Assembly: GCA_937942935.1 (NCBI GenBank)
Contig: CALDGT010000386.1
Coordinates: forward strand, 1-9,407
Length of the DNA: 9,407 nucleotides
Source of the DNA: an uncultured Chloroflexota bacterium
GTDB lineage: Bacteria; Chloroflexota; Anaerolineae; Aggregatilineales; Phototrophicaceae
Direction: 5' to 3'
The stretch's first letter is position 1; every line of letters begins with the position of its first letter. The notes under the pieces are model-generated. The model did no database searches and was not told the origin of the DNA. It saw only the letters and a program-made list of their open reading frames with translations. Both the position numbers and the translations under genes were made by a program. Below are positions 1 to 6,587 of this stretch, piece after piece.

Positions 1-282
1 GCGGGGCTATCTGCACCAAAAGCATTATATGATTTGCAAAAAATGGTGGAATTATAATGTATATGGACGGCATTTGGGGAACAAGATAAGCCATTTAATC
101 CGCATATCACCCTCGCACGACTCAAAACCGAAACACCCTTGCAAGGAGTAGAATTATTCCTAAAAAATCACGCGGAGTATGAAACAGAATTATTTCGTGT
201 GACGGAATTTGTGTTAATCGAAAGTCAATTGCACCCACAAGGGGCGCGATATAGCGATTTGAAGCAATTTAGATTGGGATAA
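1..282 (+). pseudogene. thpR: RNA 2',3'-cyclic phosphodiesterase (ThpR/LigT, 2H family), 3' part, with in-frame stop
   Basis: Frame 1 enters from beyond the left edge and ends at TAA 280-282. The part after base 57 contains NPHITLAR (about bases 97-120), which fits the second H-x-T catalytic motif of 2H phosphoesterases. It is followed by a C-terminal region ending in S-x-L-x-P-x-G-x-x-Y, typical of ThpR (LigT), which opens 2',3'-cyclic phosphate ends of RNA. The same frame upstream (bases 4-54) reads like the preceding ThpR helix (GLSAPKALYDLQKMVEL), but it is interrupted by TAA at 55-57. The spacing from this helix to H-x-T matches my memory of the E. coli protein, so a single sense-to-stop change is likelier than an indel. 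No ATG lies in frame after the stop. The gene therefore looks inactivated, unless the stop is a sequencing error. The first H-x-T motif would lie outside the window. The gene converges on pstB. Confidence 0.6.
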
Positions 283-291
283 CATCGTGGT

Positions 292-322
292 TTTGGCATT
301 ATAGGGATTTGGCATTGTAGGG
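292..322. repeat. Two tandem copies of a 15-bp direct repeat
   Basis: TTTGGCATTATAGGG (292-306) and TTTGGCATTGTAGGG (308-322) differ at one base and are offset by 16 bp. The second copy runs into the palindrome at 317-344, so the pair looks like part of a composite intergenic repeat. Nothing suggests coding. Confidence 0.6.
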
Positions 323-344
323 GCTTGCCATGGCAAGTCCCTAC
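317..344. repeat. 28-bp palindrome between convergent genes (dispersed-repeat or terminator-like hairpin)
   Basis: The halves GTAGGGGCTTGC and GCAAGTCCCTAC surround CATG and are complementary except for one G-T pair, so either strand could fold into a 12-bp stem with a four-base loop. It sits between the end of the thpR-like frame (282) and the end of pstB (376) and could stop transcription from both sides. Neither side has a good U-run: ACAAAATAT follows on the plus strand and ACAATGCC on the minus strand. The TTGTAGGGGC...CCCTAC outer arms resemble palindromes that are, from memory, dispersed in many copies in Chloroflexota and cyanobacterial genomes. A mobile repeat element is therefore an equally good reading. 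Confidence 0.65.
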
Positions 345-375
345 AAAATATATCATATTAAACAATATATCACTA

Positions 376-1191
376 TCAACCAAATCGACCCGAAATATAA
401 TCGGCGGTTTCTTGTTCACGGGGCGAATTAAACACATCGGATGTTGGTGCAAATTCGACCAATTGCCCCCAACGTGTTTCTTTTTCTGCGACCACTTCTT
501 TGCGGATATTAAAGAAGGCAGTGTAATCCGATACGCGCAAGGCTTGTTGCATGTTGTGGGTCACAATGATGATGGTGTAATCTTTGACCAATTCGCGCAT
601 GAGTTCTTCAATGCGTTGGGTGGCGATGGGGTCTAGGGCAGAACAGGGTTCATCCATCAAAATGACTTCTGGCTCAATCGAAATGGTGCGGGCGATGCAC
701 AAGCGTTGTTGTTGCCCACCCGATAATGCTAACCCTGATTTTTTGAGGTCATTTTTCACTTCATCCCAAAGGGCGGCGCTCCGCAAACTATTTTCGACAA
801 TATCATCGAGCGTAGATTTGTCTTTGACACCCAACAAACGCGGACCATAGGCGATATTATCATAAATGCTCTTTGGAAATGGATTCGGCTTTTGAAAAAC
901 CATGCCAATCCGACGCCGTACTTCTACGGGGTCTACATCGGGTCCATACAAATTTTCGCCATGAAATAAAATTTGTCCTTCGACACGCGCACCCGGTACA
1001 AGGTCATTCATACGGTTATAGGCGCGTAAAACTGTGCTTTTGCCACAACCAGACGGACCGATGAAGGCGGTGATTTTGCGCTCATAAATAGGCATGGTGA
1101 TGTCATGCACCGCGCGATACGACCCATAAAACACATCTACCTGATGTGTATCGAGTGCAACTTGATTTTCTACATGTACATCTACAGACAT
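376..1191 (-). CDS. pstB: Phosphate ABC transporter ATP-binding protein PstB
   Basis: This is the cytoplasmic ATPase that powers phosphate import through PstC/PstA. At 271 residues it has the usual family length. All ABC motifs are present: Walker A GPSGCGKST (45-53), Q-loop Q100 in VFQKPNPFP, signature LSGGQQQR (156-163), Walker B VILMDEP (176-182), D-loop SALD (184-187) and H-loop H212 in VTHNMQQA. The PNPFPKSIYDN stretch and MDEPCSALDPIAT are characteristic of PstB rather than other importers. The start ATG (1191-1189) overlaps the pstA stop by one base (TAATG), and an AGGAG lies 9 bases upstream, so translation is probably coupled to pstA. It is the last gene of the operon; no phoU follows. 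Confidence 0.96.
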   Translation of the reverse strand: MSVDVHVENQVALDTHQVDVFYGSYRAVHDITMPIYERKITAFIGPSGCGKSTVLRAYNRMNDLVPGARVEGQILFHGENLYGPDVDPVEVRRRIGMVFQKPNPFPKSIYDNIAYGPRLLGVKDKSTLDDIVENSLRSAALWDEVKNDLKKSGLALSGGQQQRLCIARTISIEPEVILMDEPCSALDPIATQRIEELMRELVKDYTIIIVTHNMQQALRVSDYTAFFNIRKEVVAEKETRWGQLVEFAPTSDVFNSPREQETADYISGRFG

Positions 1192-2885
1192 TATGAAACA
1201 CTCCTGCGAGAGGCTCTTTGACGTAAAATAATGGCAATCGCATTCATGGTGAGCAATACAACCAAAAAGATGATGATGCCCGCCGATGCGATATTGCGAA
1301 ATTGTGGATTTGCCTCACGAATCCATGAAAAGATTTGTGTCGGCATAGATGCGATACTTGAAAAGGGTCCCGATGGCACAGAAGTAGTAAAGGTAGCTGT
1401 GCCGATAACTAACAGTGGTGCGGTTTCGCCGATGGCGCGTGCTAGGGCGATGATTGCACCTGTGAGGATACCGGGTAAGGCGGCGGGCAAAATGGTTCTG
1501 GATACCGTTTGCCATTTGGTCGCCCCCAAGCCAAAGCTCCCTTCGCGTAAGTTGGATGGCACAGCGCGAATCGCCTCTTGGCTGGCACTGATGATGACGG
1601 GCAAAATGAGCAGAGAAAGCGTTAATGCGCCCGATAAAATGGTACGACCACCAACATTCGAGGGTGTCCCAAAAATCTGCCCACTGGTGATGGGTCCGAG
1701 TGTGTTGACAAACAACGCCAAACCCAACATCCCATACACAATTGAAGGTACACCTGCGAGGTTGCGAATATTGACTTCGATGATACGGTTGATGAATGAA
1801 TCGCTGGCGTATTCTTCTAAATACACTGCCGCCCCTACCCCCAATGGGAAGGCGATGGCGACAGTGATGAACATCAGCCAAATTGTACCCATCAATGCTG
1901 GATAAATGCCTGCGGTAGCGGGGGTTTTAGTCAATGGTCCCGCGATAAATTCTGGCGAGAGCCATGAACGCCAGCGTAATTCTGTGCCAAATGGCAGGGC
2001 ATCTTCAACCCGTGTTTCGATACCCCCACGATTCAGCAGGCTTTGGTCAAGATTCCAACTTTCGAGGATAACCTCTTGAATTACCTTCTCATTGATGAGC
2101 GCCAGCAATTGCTCATGAGATAAATTATCAGTGAGCAATTGAATTCGTTCTGTAGGAGACAACTCATTAATGGGGCGTTCTTCCCAACCTTGCGGGATGA
2201 TGCTCCCTTCAATCGCAATTCGTAATGGAATTCCATTCATCTCGCGCACATCGCTCAATGGGCTTAAATTTTCATAAACCAATTGCAAAATTTCACGCGG
2301 GATGGCATTTTCGATGATTTTGCCCAATTCTGGCTCGGTGAGGTCTGCGATGATGCGTGTATTCGGCTCAAGAATGAGCGCCCAAACATCGGCATTACTA
2401 GCCAATGACATGACCATTTCTTCGGTCATATCGGCATTACGCAATGTGCGACCAATATTTTCTAATCCATCAATGCGCGTCATCAGTTCTTCTACAGGCA
2501 ACAATGCCAATTCATTGAGAGGAATTTCTGCATCGCGTTTATTCGATACTTGGTCAATGAGGGTATAGTACAAATAAAATTGTGCTTCTAATGTGGCACG
2601 GTCAGGCTCTGCCCCTGCTTCGCCAAAAAATTCGCGTAATGTTTCTTCTGGAAGCGAAGATAAACGGCTTTGCAATTCAATTGGGCGCACCAAGTTATCT
2701 GGGTCTACCGCGTAATTAATTGCCACCAGCCCAAATGCCTGATTAATGACACTGGCGATGAGGATAATCAGCACAACAAATGCAATAATCAGTGATGATA
2801 GATAAAATATCCGCAGGCGTTCACCACGCGCATTCCGCGATTGGACATTCGTCCGAAAAATACCAACTTCAATTCGGTTACTCAT
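1191..2885 (-). CDS. pstA: Phosphate ABC transporter permease PstA with a large extracytoplasmic insert
   Basis: This is one of the two membrane subunits of the phosphate importer. At 564 residues it is about twice the usual 280-300. One membrane segment lies near the N terminus (about 30-52). About 250 extra residues follow (57-305), mostly predicted helical and rich in L-P-x-E-x-L patterns. The normal PstA core comes next: the linker TPATAGIYPALMGT (321-334), membrane segments near 332-355, 378-396, 416-434, 472-497 and 533-554, and the EAA loop REGSFGLGATKWQT (447-460) with ARAIGETAP (482-490). The insert is in the first external loop. I chose ATG 2885 because GAGAGAGG (2893-2900) sits 7 bases upstream and the start overlaps the pstC stop as TGATG. 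The in-frame TTG at 2888 is only 4 bases from that site and would add one residue. The function of the insert is unknown. Confidence 0.93.
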   Translation of the reverse strand: MSNRIEVGIFRTNVQSRNARGERLRIFYLSSLIIAFVVLIILIASVINQAFGLVAINYAVDPDNLVRPIELQSRLSSLPEETLREFFGEAGAEPDRATLEAQFYLYYTLIDQVSNKRDAEIPLNELALLPVEELMTRIDGLENIGRTLRNADMTEEMVMSLASNADVWALILEPNTRIIADLTEPELGKIIENAIPREILQLVYENLSPLSDVREMNGIPLRIAIEGSIIPQGWEERPINELSPTERIQLLTDNLSHEQLLALINEKVIQEVILESWNLDQSLLNRGGIETRVEDALPFGTELRWRSWLSPEFIAGPLTKTPATAGIYPALMGTIWLMFITVAIAFPLGVGAAVYLEEYASDSFINRIIEVNIRNLAGVPSIVYGMLGLALFVNTLGPITSGQIFGTPSNVGGRTILSGALTLSLLILPVIISASQEAIRAVPSNLREGSFGLGATKWQTVSRTILPAALPGILTGAIIALARAIGETAPLLVIGTATFTTSVPSGPFSSIASMPTQIFSWIREANPQFRNIASAGIIIFLVVLLTMNAIAIILRQRASRRSVS

Positions 2886-4819
2886 CAATATGCCTCTCTC
2901 AACCGACTGGCAACGATGCTACTGACAATATTGAGTAATAAGGTCATCAAGAATAATGTCGCCCCAACCACAAAAATGCTATTGTAATCAATGGTGTTAT
3001 AGCTCAAGTCGCCACTGCTAATACGCACAATATAGCCAGTCATGGCTTCTGCGCCTTCAAAGACATTAAAGGTCAATTTTGGTACAGAACCCGCCGCTAA
3101 TGCAACCACCATCGTCTCGCCTACAGCACGCGATGCCGCCAAGATAACCGATGCCAACACACCCGAAATGGCGGCGGGGAAGATAATTCGCACCGTTGTT
3201 TCGAGTTTGGTCGCGCCCAAGCCATACGAGGCTTCACGTAATGCGCGTGGCACAGCGCGGAAGGCTTCTTCGCTCAAGGAGCTAATCATGGGGACAATGA
3301 GGATGCCCACAACAATCCCCGCAGTGAGGATATTTTGCCCCTGCACAACACCACCAAAAAGGGATTGCAACACAGGCGACACAAACGACACCGCAAAGAA
3401 CCCAAATACAATCGTTGGCACACCTGCCAAAATTTCGAGGATGGGCTTAAGGGTATTCCGTACTTTTAGCGGGGCATATTCGCTCAAATAAATCGCCGCA
3501 CCTAACCCGAGTGGGATTGCCACAGTCAACGCGACCAATGTGATTAACACAGTCGAGACGACAAGGGGCAAAATACCAAATTTGCCATTTTGAGGTGTCC
3601 ATTCGGTTTCGGTCAAAAATTCGAGGATTTCGACCTCATCGGCAACCGATAGCGATGGATAAGAGCCATCAGATTGGGCGTGTTCATACCCATTCGTGCC
3701 TTGTAAGCATCGCTCGACCACAATCGCACTTTCGGCGACACTATCCACACGCATGATTTCAACACCGACTTCAACAAGGTCATTCACCGTAAAAGCCCGC
3801 CCAAATCCTTGTCTGAGGGGGATTTCGGTGAATTGATTAGCCTCACACCGTTCAATCCGAACAGTTTGGTTCGTATACGATGCTACACGCCATTCGAGGT
3901 CTTGATATTCGATTTTATCACTCACTTTGAGCATGGTGACGGGCAATACCGACCATGAGACTTGACTGGTGCTATCTTGCACGCAAGAGGCAACGACTTG
4001 GCTATCTGTAACAGATTCAACACGCCACAGGATGTTGTTATAGTCGAATGTTTCTCCCTCAGACAAGGCTTGTGCCAAACGGCGGGGCAAGTCGCTCCGA
4101 TTTAAGGTCTGAGAGGCGGGTGTAATACACTGTAGCACCGCATTGGTGCTATTAAAATCAGTCACTTTGACTGTTTGTTCACGAAATTTGAATTCATCCC
4201 CAATATGCACATAAGGAACATTCACTTGTTCCCATGTAATTTCCTCTATAGATTGTACAGATGGCATATCTTCGGTCAGTGTGACTTGTTGTTCGGTCAT
4301 ACTAAAAATCAATGTACCAGAGGAGTGTGCCAGAGGGGTTGTATTATCCAGACCGCGCTCTACCTTAATCGTCCGCCGACCACGGTCTATAACTTGCATG
4401 ACTTCACGCAGTTCCCCAACACCTATTTGAATAAACTGGGTTTGTTGGAATGGGATTCTATCGCCTTCAAATGTGATAATAAATTCGTTTTGCCCAGATG
4501 TAATTGGCTCAGAAAGGATGGCATCGGCAAAGTCAGTCATGGCTTCAAGGTCATCTAAATTAGCCGATTGTGCAATCGCATCATCAATCACAGGTAATTT
4601 GGCGATGATATAAGCGCGAGAATCGAAAAATAAGAGGGTTTGCCCACTTAAAATGATAACAATGGCGATAGTCGTAAAAATTGAAAAAACGCCTGTGATG
4701 AACAATATAATGGTGATAATACCGTCTACAGGGCGCACACGTTTTTTAATCGCTTGTGTGCCTATTTGTTTTTTGATGAACAATTTCCTCTGTGATGAGG
4801 AGTTCATAGCTTGTTCCAT
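2885..4819 (-). CDS. pstC: Phosphate ABC transporter permease PstC with a repeated beta-module extracytoplasmic insert
   Basis: This is the partner permease of PstA. At 644 residues it is about twice the usual length of roughly 300-330. A cationic N terminus and the first membrane segment (about 33-58) are followed by an insert spanning about 66-395. The usual PstC linker resumes at ILEFLTETEWTP (398-409), followed by the core membrane segments and PLGLGAAIYLSEYAP (436-450). The EAA loop REASYGLGATKLET (528-541) and SRAVGETM (563-570) are intact. Within the insert I see five similar units ending near residues 156, 231, 279, 325 and 371. Each has a D/E-rich turn, an x-R-V-x-S-V-like strand and a final strand ending E-R-G/C. 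The first and last also continue into GT...H tails. ATG 4819 is chosen because AGAGG lies 8 bases upstream; the inner ATG at 4807 lacks such a site. The TGA stop overlaps the pstA ATG. Ligand or partner of the insert is unknown. Confidence 0.93.
   Translation of the reverse strand: MEQAMNSSSQRKLFIKKQIGTQAIKKRVRPVDGIITIILFITGVFSIFTTIAIVIILSGQTLLFFDSRAYIIAKLPVIDDAIAQSANLDDLEAMTDFADAILSEPITSGQNEFIITFEGDRIPFQQTQFIQIGVGELREVMQVIDRGRRTIKVERGLDNTTPLAHSSGTLIFSMTEQQVTLTEDMPSVQSIEEITWEQVNVPYVHIGDEFKFREQTVKVTDFNSTNAVLQCITPASQTLNRSDLPRRLAQALSEGETFDYNNILWRVESVTDSQVVASCVQDSTSQVSWSVLPVTMLKVSDKIEYQDLEWRVASYTNQTVRIERCEANQFTEIPLRQGFGRAFTVNDLVEVGVEIMRVDSVAESAIVVERCLQGTNGYEHAQSDGSYPSLSVADEVEILEFLTETEWTPQNGKFGILPLVVSTVLITLVALTVAIPLGLGAAIYLSEYAPLKVRNTLKPILEILAGVPTIVFGFFAVSFVSPVLQSLFGGVVQGQNILTAGIVVGILIVPMISSLSEEAFRAVPRALREASYGLGATKLETTVRIIFPAAISGVLASVILAASRAVGETMVVALAAGSVPKLTFNVFEGAEAMTGYIVRISSGDLSYNTIDYNSIFVVGATLFLMTLLLNIVSSIVASRLREAY
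2893..2900 (-). promoter_or_regulatory. Ribosome binding site that sets the pstA start
   Basis: On the minus strand GAGAGAGG lies inside the 3' end of pstC. It is 7 bases from ATG 2885 but only 4 from TTG 2888, which favours the ATG and reinitiation at the TGATG junction. Confidence 0.55.
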
Positions 4820-4873
4820 AAAGAGTGCCTCTTCCCTCCAATGTGGAGAGTGAATGCCTATTGAACATGATAA

Positions 4874-4895
4874 GAGGGCGGGTTACCCCACCCTC
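4874..4895 (-). terminator. Intercistronic hairpin between pstS and pstC (attenuator or mRNA-stabilising)
   Basis: On the minus strand, GAGGGTGGG and CCCGCCCTC form a 9-bp stem with one G-U pair, closed by a GTAA (GNRA-type) loop. Only a short TTAT follows, so this is probably a leaky terminator or a 3'-end stabiliser of pstS mRNA rather than a full stop. Such a hairpin would let the binding protein be made in excess over the permeases, as is common in binding-protein operons. Confidence 0.6.
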
Positions 4896-4923
4896 AAGAG
4901 GAATTGCAATAGTTAAATCAGAA

Positions 4924-6309
4924 TTACATACCTGTATTGGTGAGCGCGAGGATGACGAGTTTCGACACGCGCAAGCTGAGTTCGCTGGCGGGGAAGTAAC
5001 CGACTTCATCAATCACATCGTTAACAATGCTGAGGTAGAAGGAGATAAATTCACCAACTTGGGGTTTTTCGCTGATGATGCCCGCATCGCTATAGATGAA
5101 GAGTGGGCGAGCCAATGAGTAGCTACCATCTTCCACGCTCACAGCATTGGGGGTCACACCATCAATGGCGACCAAGCTAAGGGCATCGCCTTCGGCTTGA
5201 TAATACGCATACCCAAAGAAGCCGATAGCACCAACATTACCTTCAATGCCAGCAACCAATTCGGTGTCGAGTTCGCTGGTGGTGGTTTCGGTGGCGGCTA
5301 AGATTGGGGCGCTATCTTCATCAAAAATAACTTCGACAAAATAATCGAATGTACCGCTATCAGTACCGGGGATGAAGCGCATGATGGGTTCATCGGGGAA
5401 GCCTTCGCGGACATCTGCCCAAGTCACGGCGGTAGAGAATGCCAAAACCAATTCTTCGGTGGTCAAATCGGTTGCCCAGTCGTTGGCGGGGTTCACCACA
5501 ACAGCCAAGCCATCGGTGCCAACGCGGAATTCCAATGGGAAGCGTGCTGGGTTGAGGGTGGCGCAAGATTCAACTTCAGAATCTTTGATGGGGCGGCTTG
5601 CATTGGCAATATCGGTATCACCAGCAACACAGAAGCGTTCAATGCCAGCACCAGAACCGATGGTTTCGTTTTCGATGACACCAGTATAACCAGCGGCAAC
5701 AAATTCGGCTTGGACAGCTTCGCTGAGGGGGGCAACGGTAGAGCTACCAGCAGATTTAATATCGCCTTCAACGAAAGCGGCATCTACGGCGGGGAGTTCA
5801 ACGGGGGGAACTAACACAGAATCAATAACATGAATCACACCGTTAGAGGCGGCGATGTCAATCATGGTCATATCAATATTGGCGTTGTCAACTTTGGCGG
5901 TAAGGGCTTCCACATCCACAGAAACGGTCAATTCGCTACCTTCGAGAGAAGGAACAACGACCATGCCATTTTCATCCAACATACCGAGCAAATCAGCAGA
6001 CAACACAGCACCGTCAACTGCATGATAGAGCAAAACGGCATCGAGCAATTCAGCATCGCCCAAAACATAAGCGACAACAAAGTCTGGAAGGGCTTCAAAG
6101 GCGGCATTGGTTGGGGCAAAAATGGTGAGTTGGGCTTCTGGGTTAGCAAGGGCTTCTGAAACAGCGGGGCTGGCAGAAATGGCGGCAGATAAAGTGCTAA
6201 GATTTTCGTCACCTGCAATAACATCAGCAAGGGTTGGTTCTTGTGCAAAATTGGCGCTCACAGCGATGAGCATAGCAATAACCAAGCTAAACAGGAAAAA
6301 ACGCTTCAT
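4924..6309 (-). CDS. pstS: FAS1 domain-phosphate-binding protein fusion (PstS-like)
   Basis: This is a secreted phosphate-binding component of the importer, 461 residues long. Residues 1-22 form a signal peptide (KRFF, hydrophobic core, ANFA before Q23) with no lipobox cysteine. Residues 26-169 form a fasciclin/FAS1 domain: H1-like TIFAPTNAAF (62-71), YH (95-96) and H2-like GVIHVIDSVLVPP (157-169). Residues 183-452 form the PstS fold: SAGSSTVAPL (186-195) and its phosphate-binding serine/threonine loop, ASRPIKDSE (237-245), GTDGLAVVV (264-272), PGTDSGTFDYF (314-324) and the C-terminal FYLSIVNDVIDEVGYFPAS (424-442). Cysteines 227 and 249 could form a disulfide. FAS1 domains usually mediate adhesion, so anchoring to the wall, matrix or the enlarged permease loops is possible. 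AAGGAG lies 11 bases upstream of ATG 6309. The gene heads the pst operon, downstream of a Pho-box-like array. Another oxyanion ligand is less likely given the neighbours. Confidence 0.93.
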   Translation of the reverse strand: MKRFFLFSLVIAMLIAVSANFAQEPTLADVIAGDENLSTLSAAISASPAVSEALANPEAQLTIFAPTNAAFEALPDFVVAYVLGDAELLDAVLLYHAVDGAVLSADLLGMLDENGMVVVPSLEGSELTVSVDVEALTAKVDNANIDMTMIDIAASNGVIHVIDSVLVPPVELPAVDAAFVEGDIKSAGSSTVAPLSEAVQAEFVAAGYTGVIENETIGSGAGIERFCVAGDTDIANASRPIKDSEVESCATLNPARFPLEFRVGTDGLAVVVNPANDWATDLTTEELVLAFSTAVTWADVREGFPDEPIMRFIPGTDSGTFDYFVEVIFDEDSAPILAATETTTSELDTELVAGIEGNVGAIGFFGYAYYQAEGDALSLVAIDGVTPNAVSVEDGSYSLARPLFIYSDAGIISEKPQVGEFISFYLSIVNDVIDEVGYFPASELSLRVSKLVILALTNTGM

Positions 6310-6396
6310 ACTTTCTTTTGCTCCTTATGCTAATTCTGTATGAAATAGAGGGATTTTATTTTTTTGCCCTCACGACATGATGTTACCGATTACAAG

Positions 6397-6458
6397 TTAA
6401 CAATTTTGATTTTCGGGTTTAACACTTGTGGATAAATCTAGTTAAGCGTGGTTTAAGG
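6397..6458 (-). promoter_or_regulatory. Phased TTAA array upstream of pstS, Pho-box-like operator
   Basis: On the minus strand, read towards pstS, TTAA cores occur as CCTTAAAC, GCTTAACT, TGTTAAAC and TGTTAACT. Their successive offsets are 11, 23 and 22 bases, so they sit on nearly one 11-bp helical phase. The array begins about 90 bases upstream of the pstS ATG. Known Pho boxes (TTAACA repeats in Bacillus, CTTAACCT repeats in cyanobacteria) also use 11-bp-phased direct repeats, so this is a plausible PhoB/PhoP-type response-regulator site. I cannot fix a -10 element between it and pstS. In the rest of the 6310-6587 divergent spacer I see only the ribosome sites and the inverted repeat at 6552-6571. 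Confidence 0.5.
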
Positions 6459-6551
6459 GGATAATAAGGCAAATTCGTACTCATCAAACACCCATGAATT
6501 GCTCATAGGCATTTTAACACATTTTCAGGTATCACTTACGCCACAGGTAGA

Positions 6552-6571
6552 CAATAGCGTCATCACTATTG
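6552..6571. promoter_or_regulatory. Short inverted repeat in the leader of the exporter operon
   Basis: CAATAG (6552-6557) and CTATTG (6566-6571) are inverted around an 8-base spacer, ending 16 bases before the ATPase start. It could be a small regulator operator or a weak leader hairpin close to the AAGGGAG ribosome site. It is short enough to be chance. Confidence 0.25.
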
Positions 6572-6587
6572 ATAAGGGAGTTTATTC

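Noticed and set aside
347..372. Two AATATATCA copies after the palindrome
   Set aside because: They are nine-base AT-rich repeats of the sort expected by chance. They do not flank an element, so they were not called a target-site duplication.
1231..1905. A 224-codon open frame on the plus strand opposite pstA
   Set aside because: It is antisense to the conserved PstA membrane core and has no recognisable family. It is a shadow of the real coding frame.
5493..5783. Other open frames overlapping pstS (5493-5783, 5928-6248 and plus-strand frames)
   Set aside because: All lie inside the well-supported FAS1-PstS frame, have low-complexity translations and no family features.
6348..6371. GAGGG...CCCTC inverted repeat in the pstS leader
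   Set aside because: It has only 5 pairs with a 14-base A/T loop and no proper U-run on either strand, so it is too weak to call a terminator or riboswitch.
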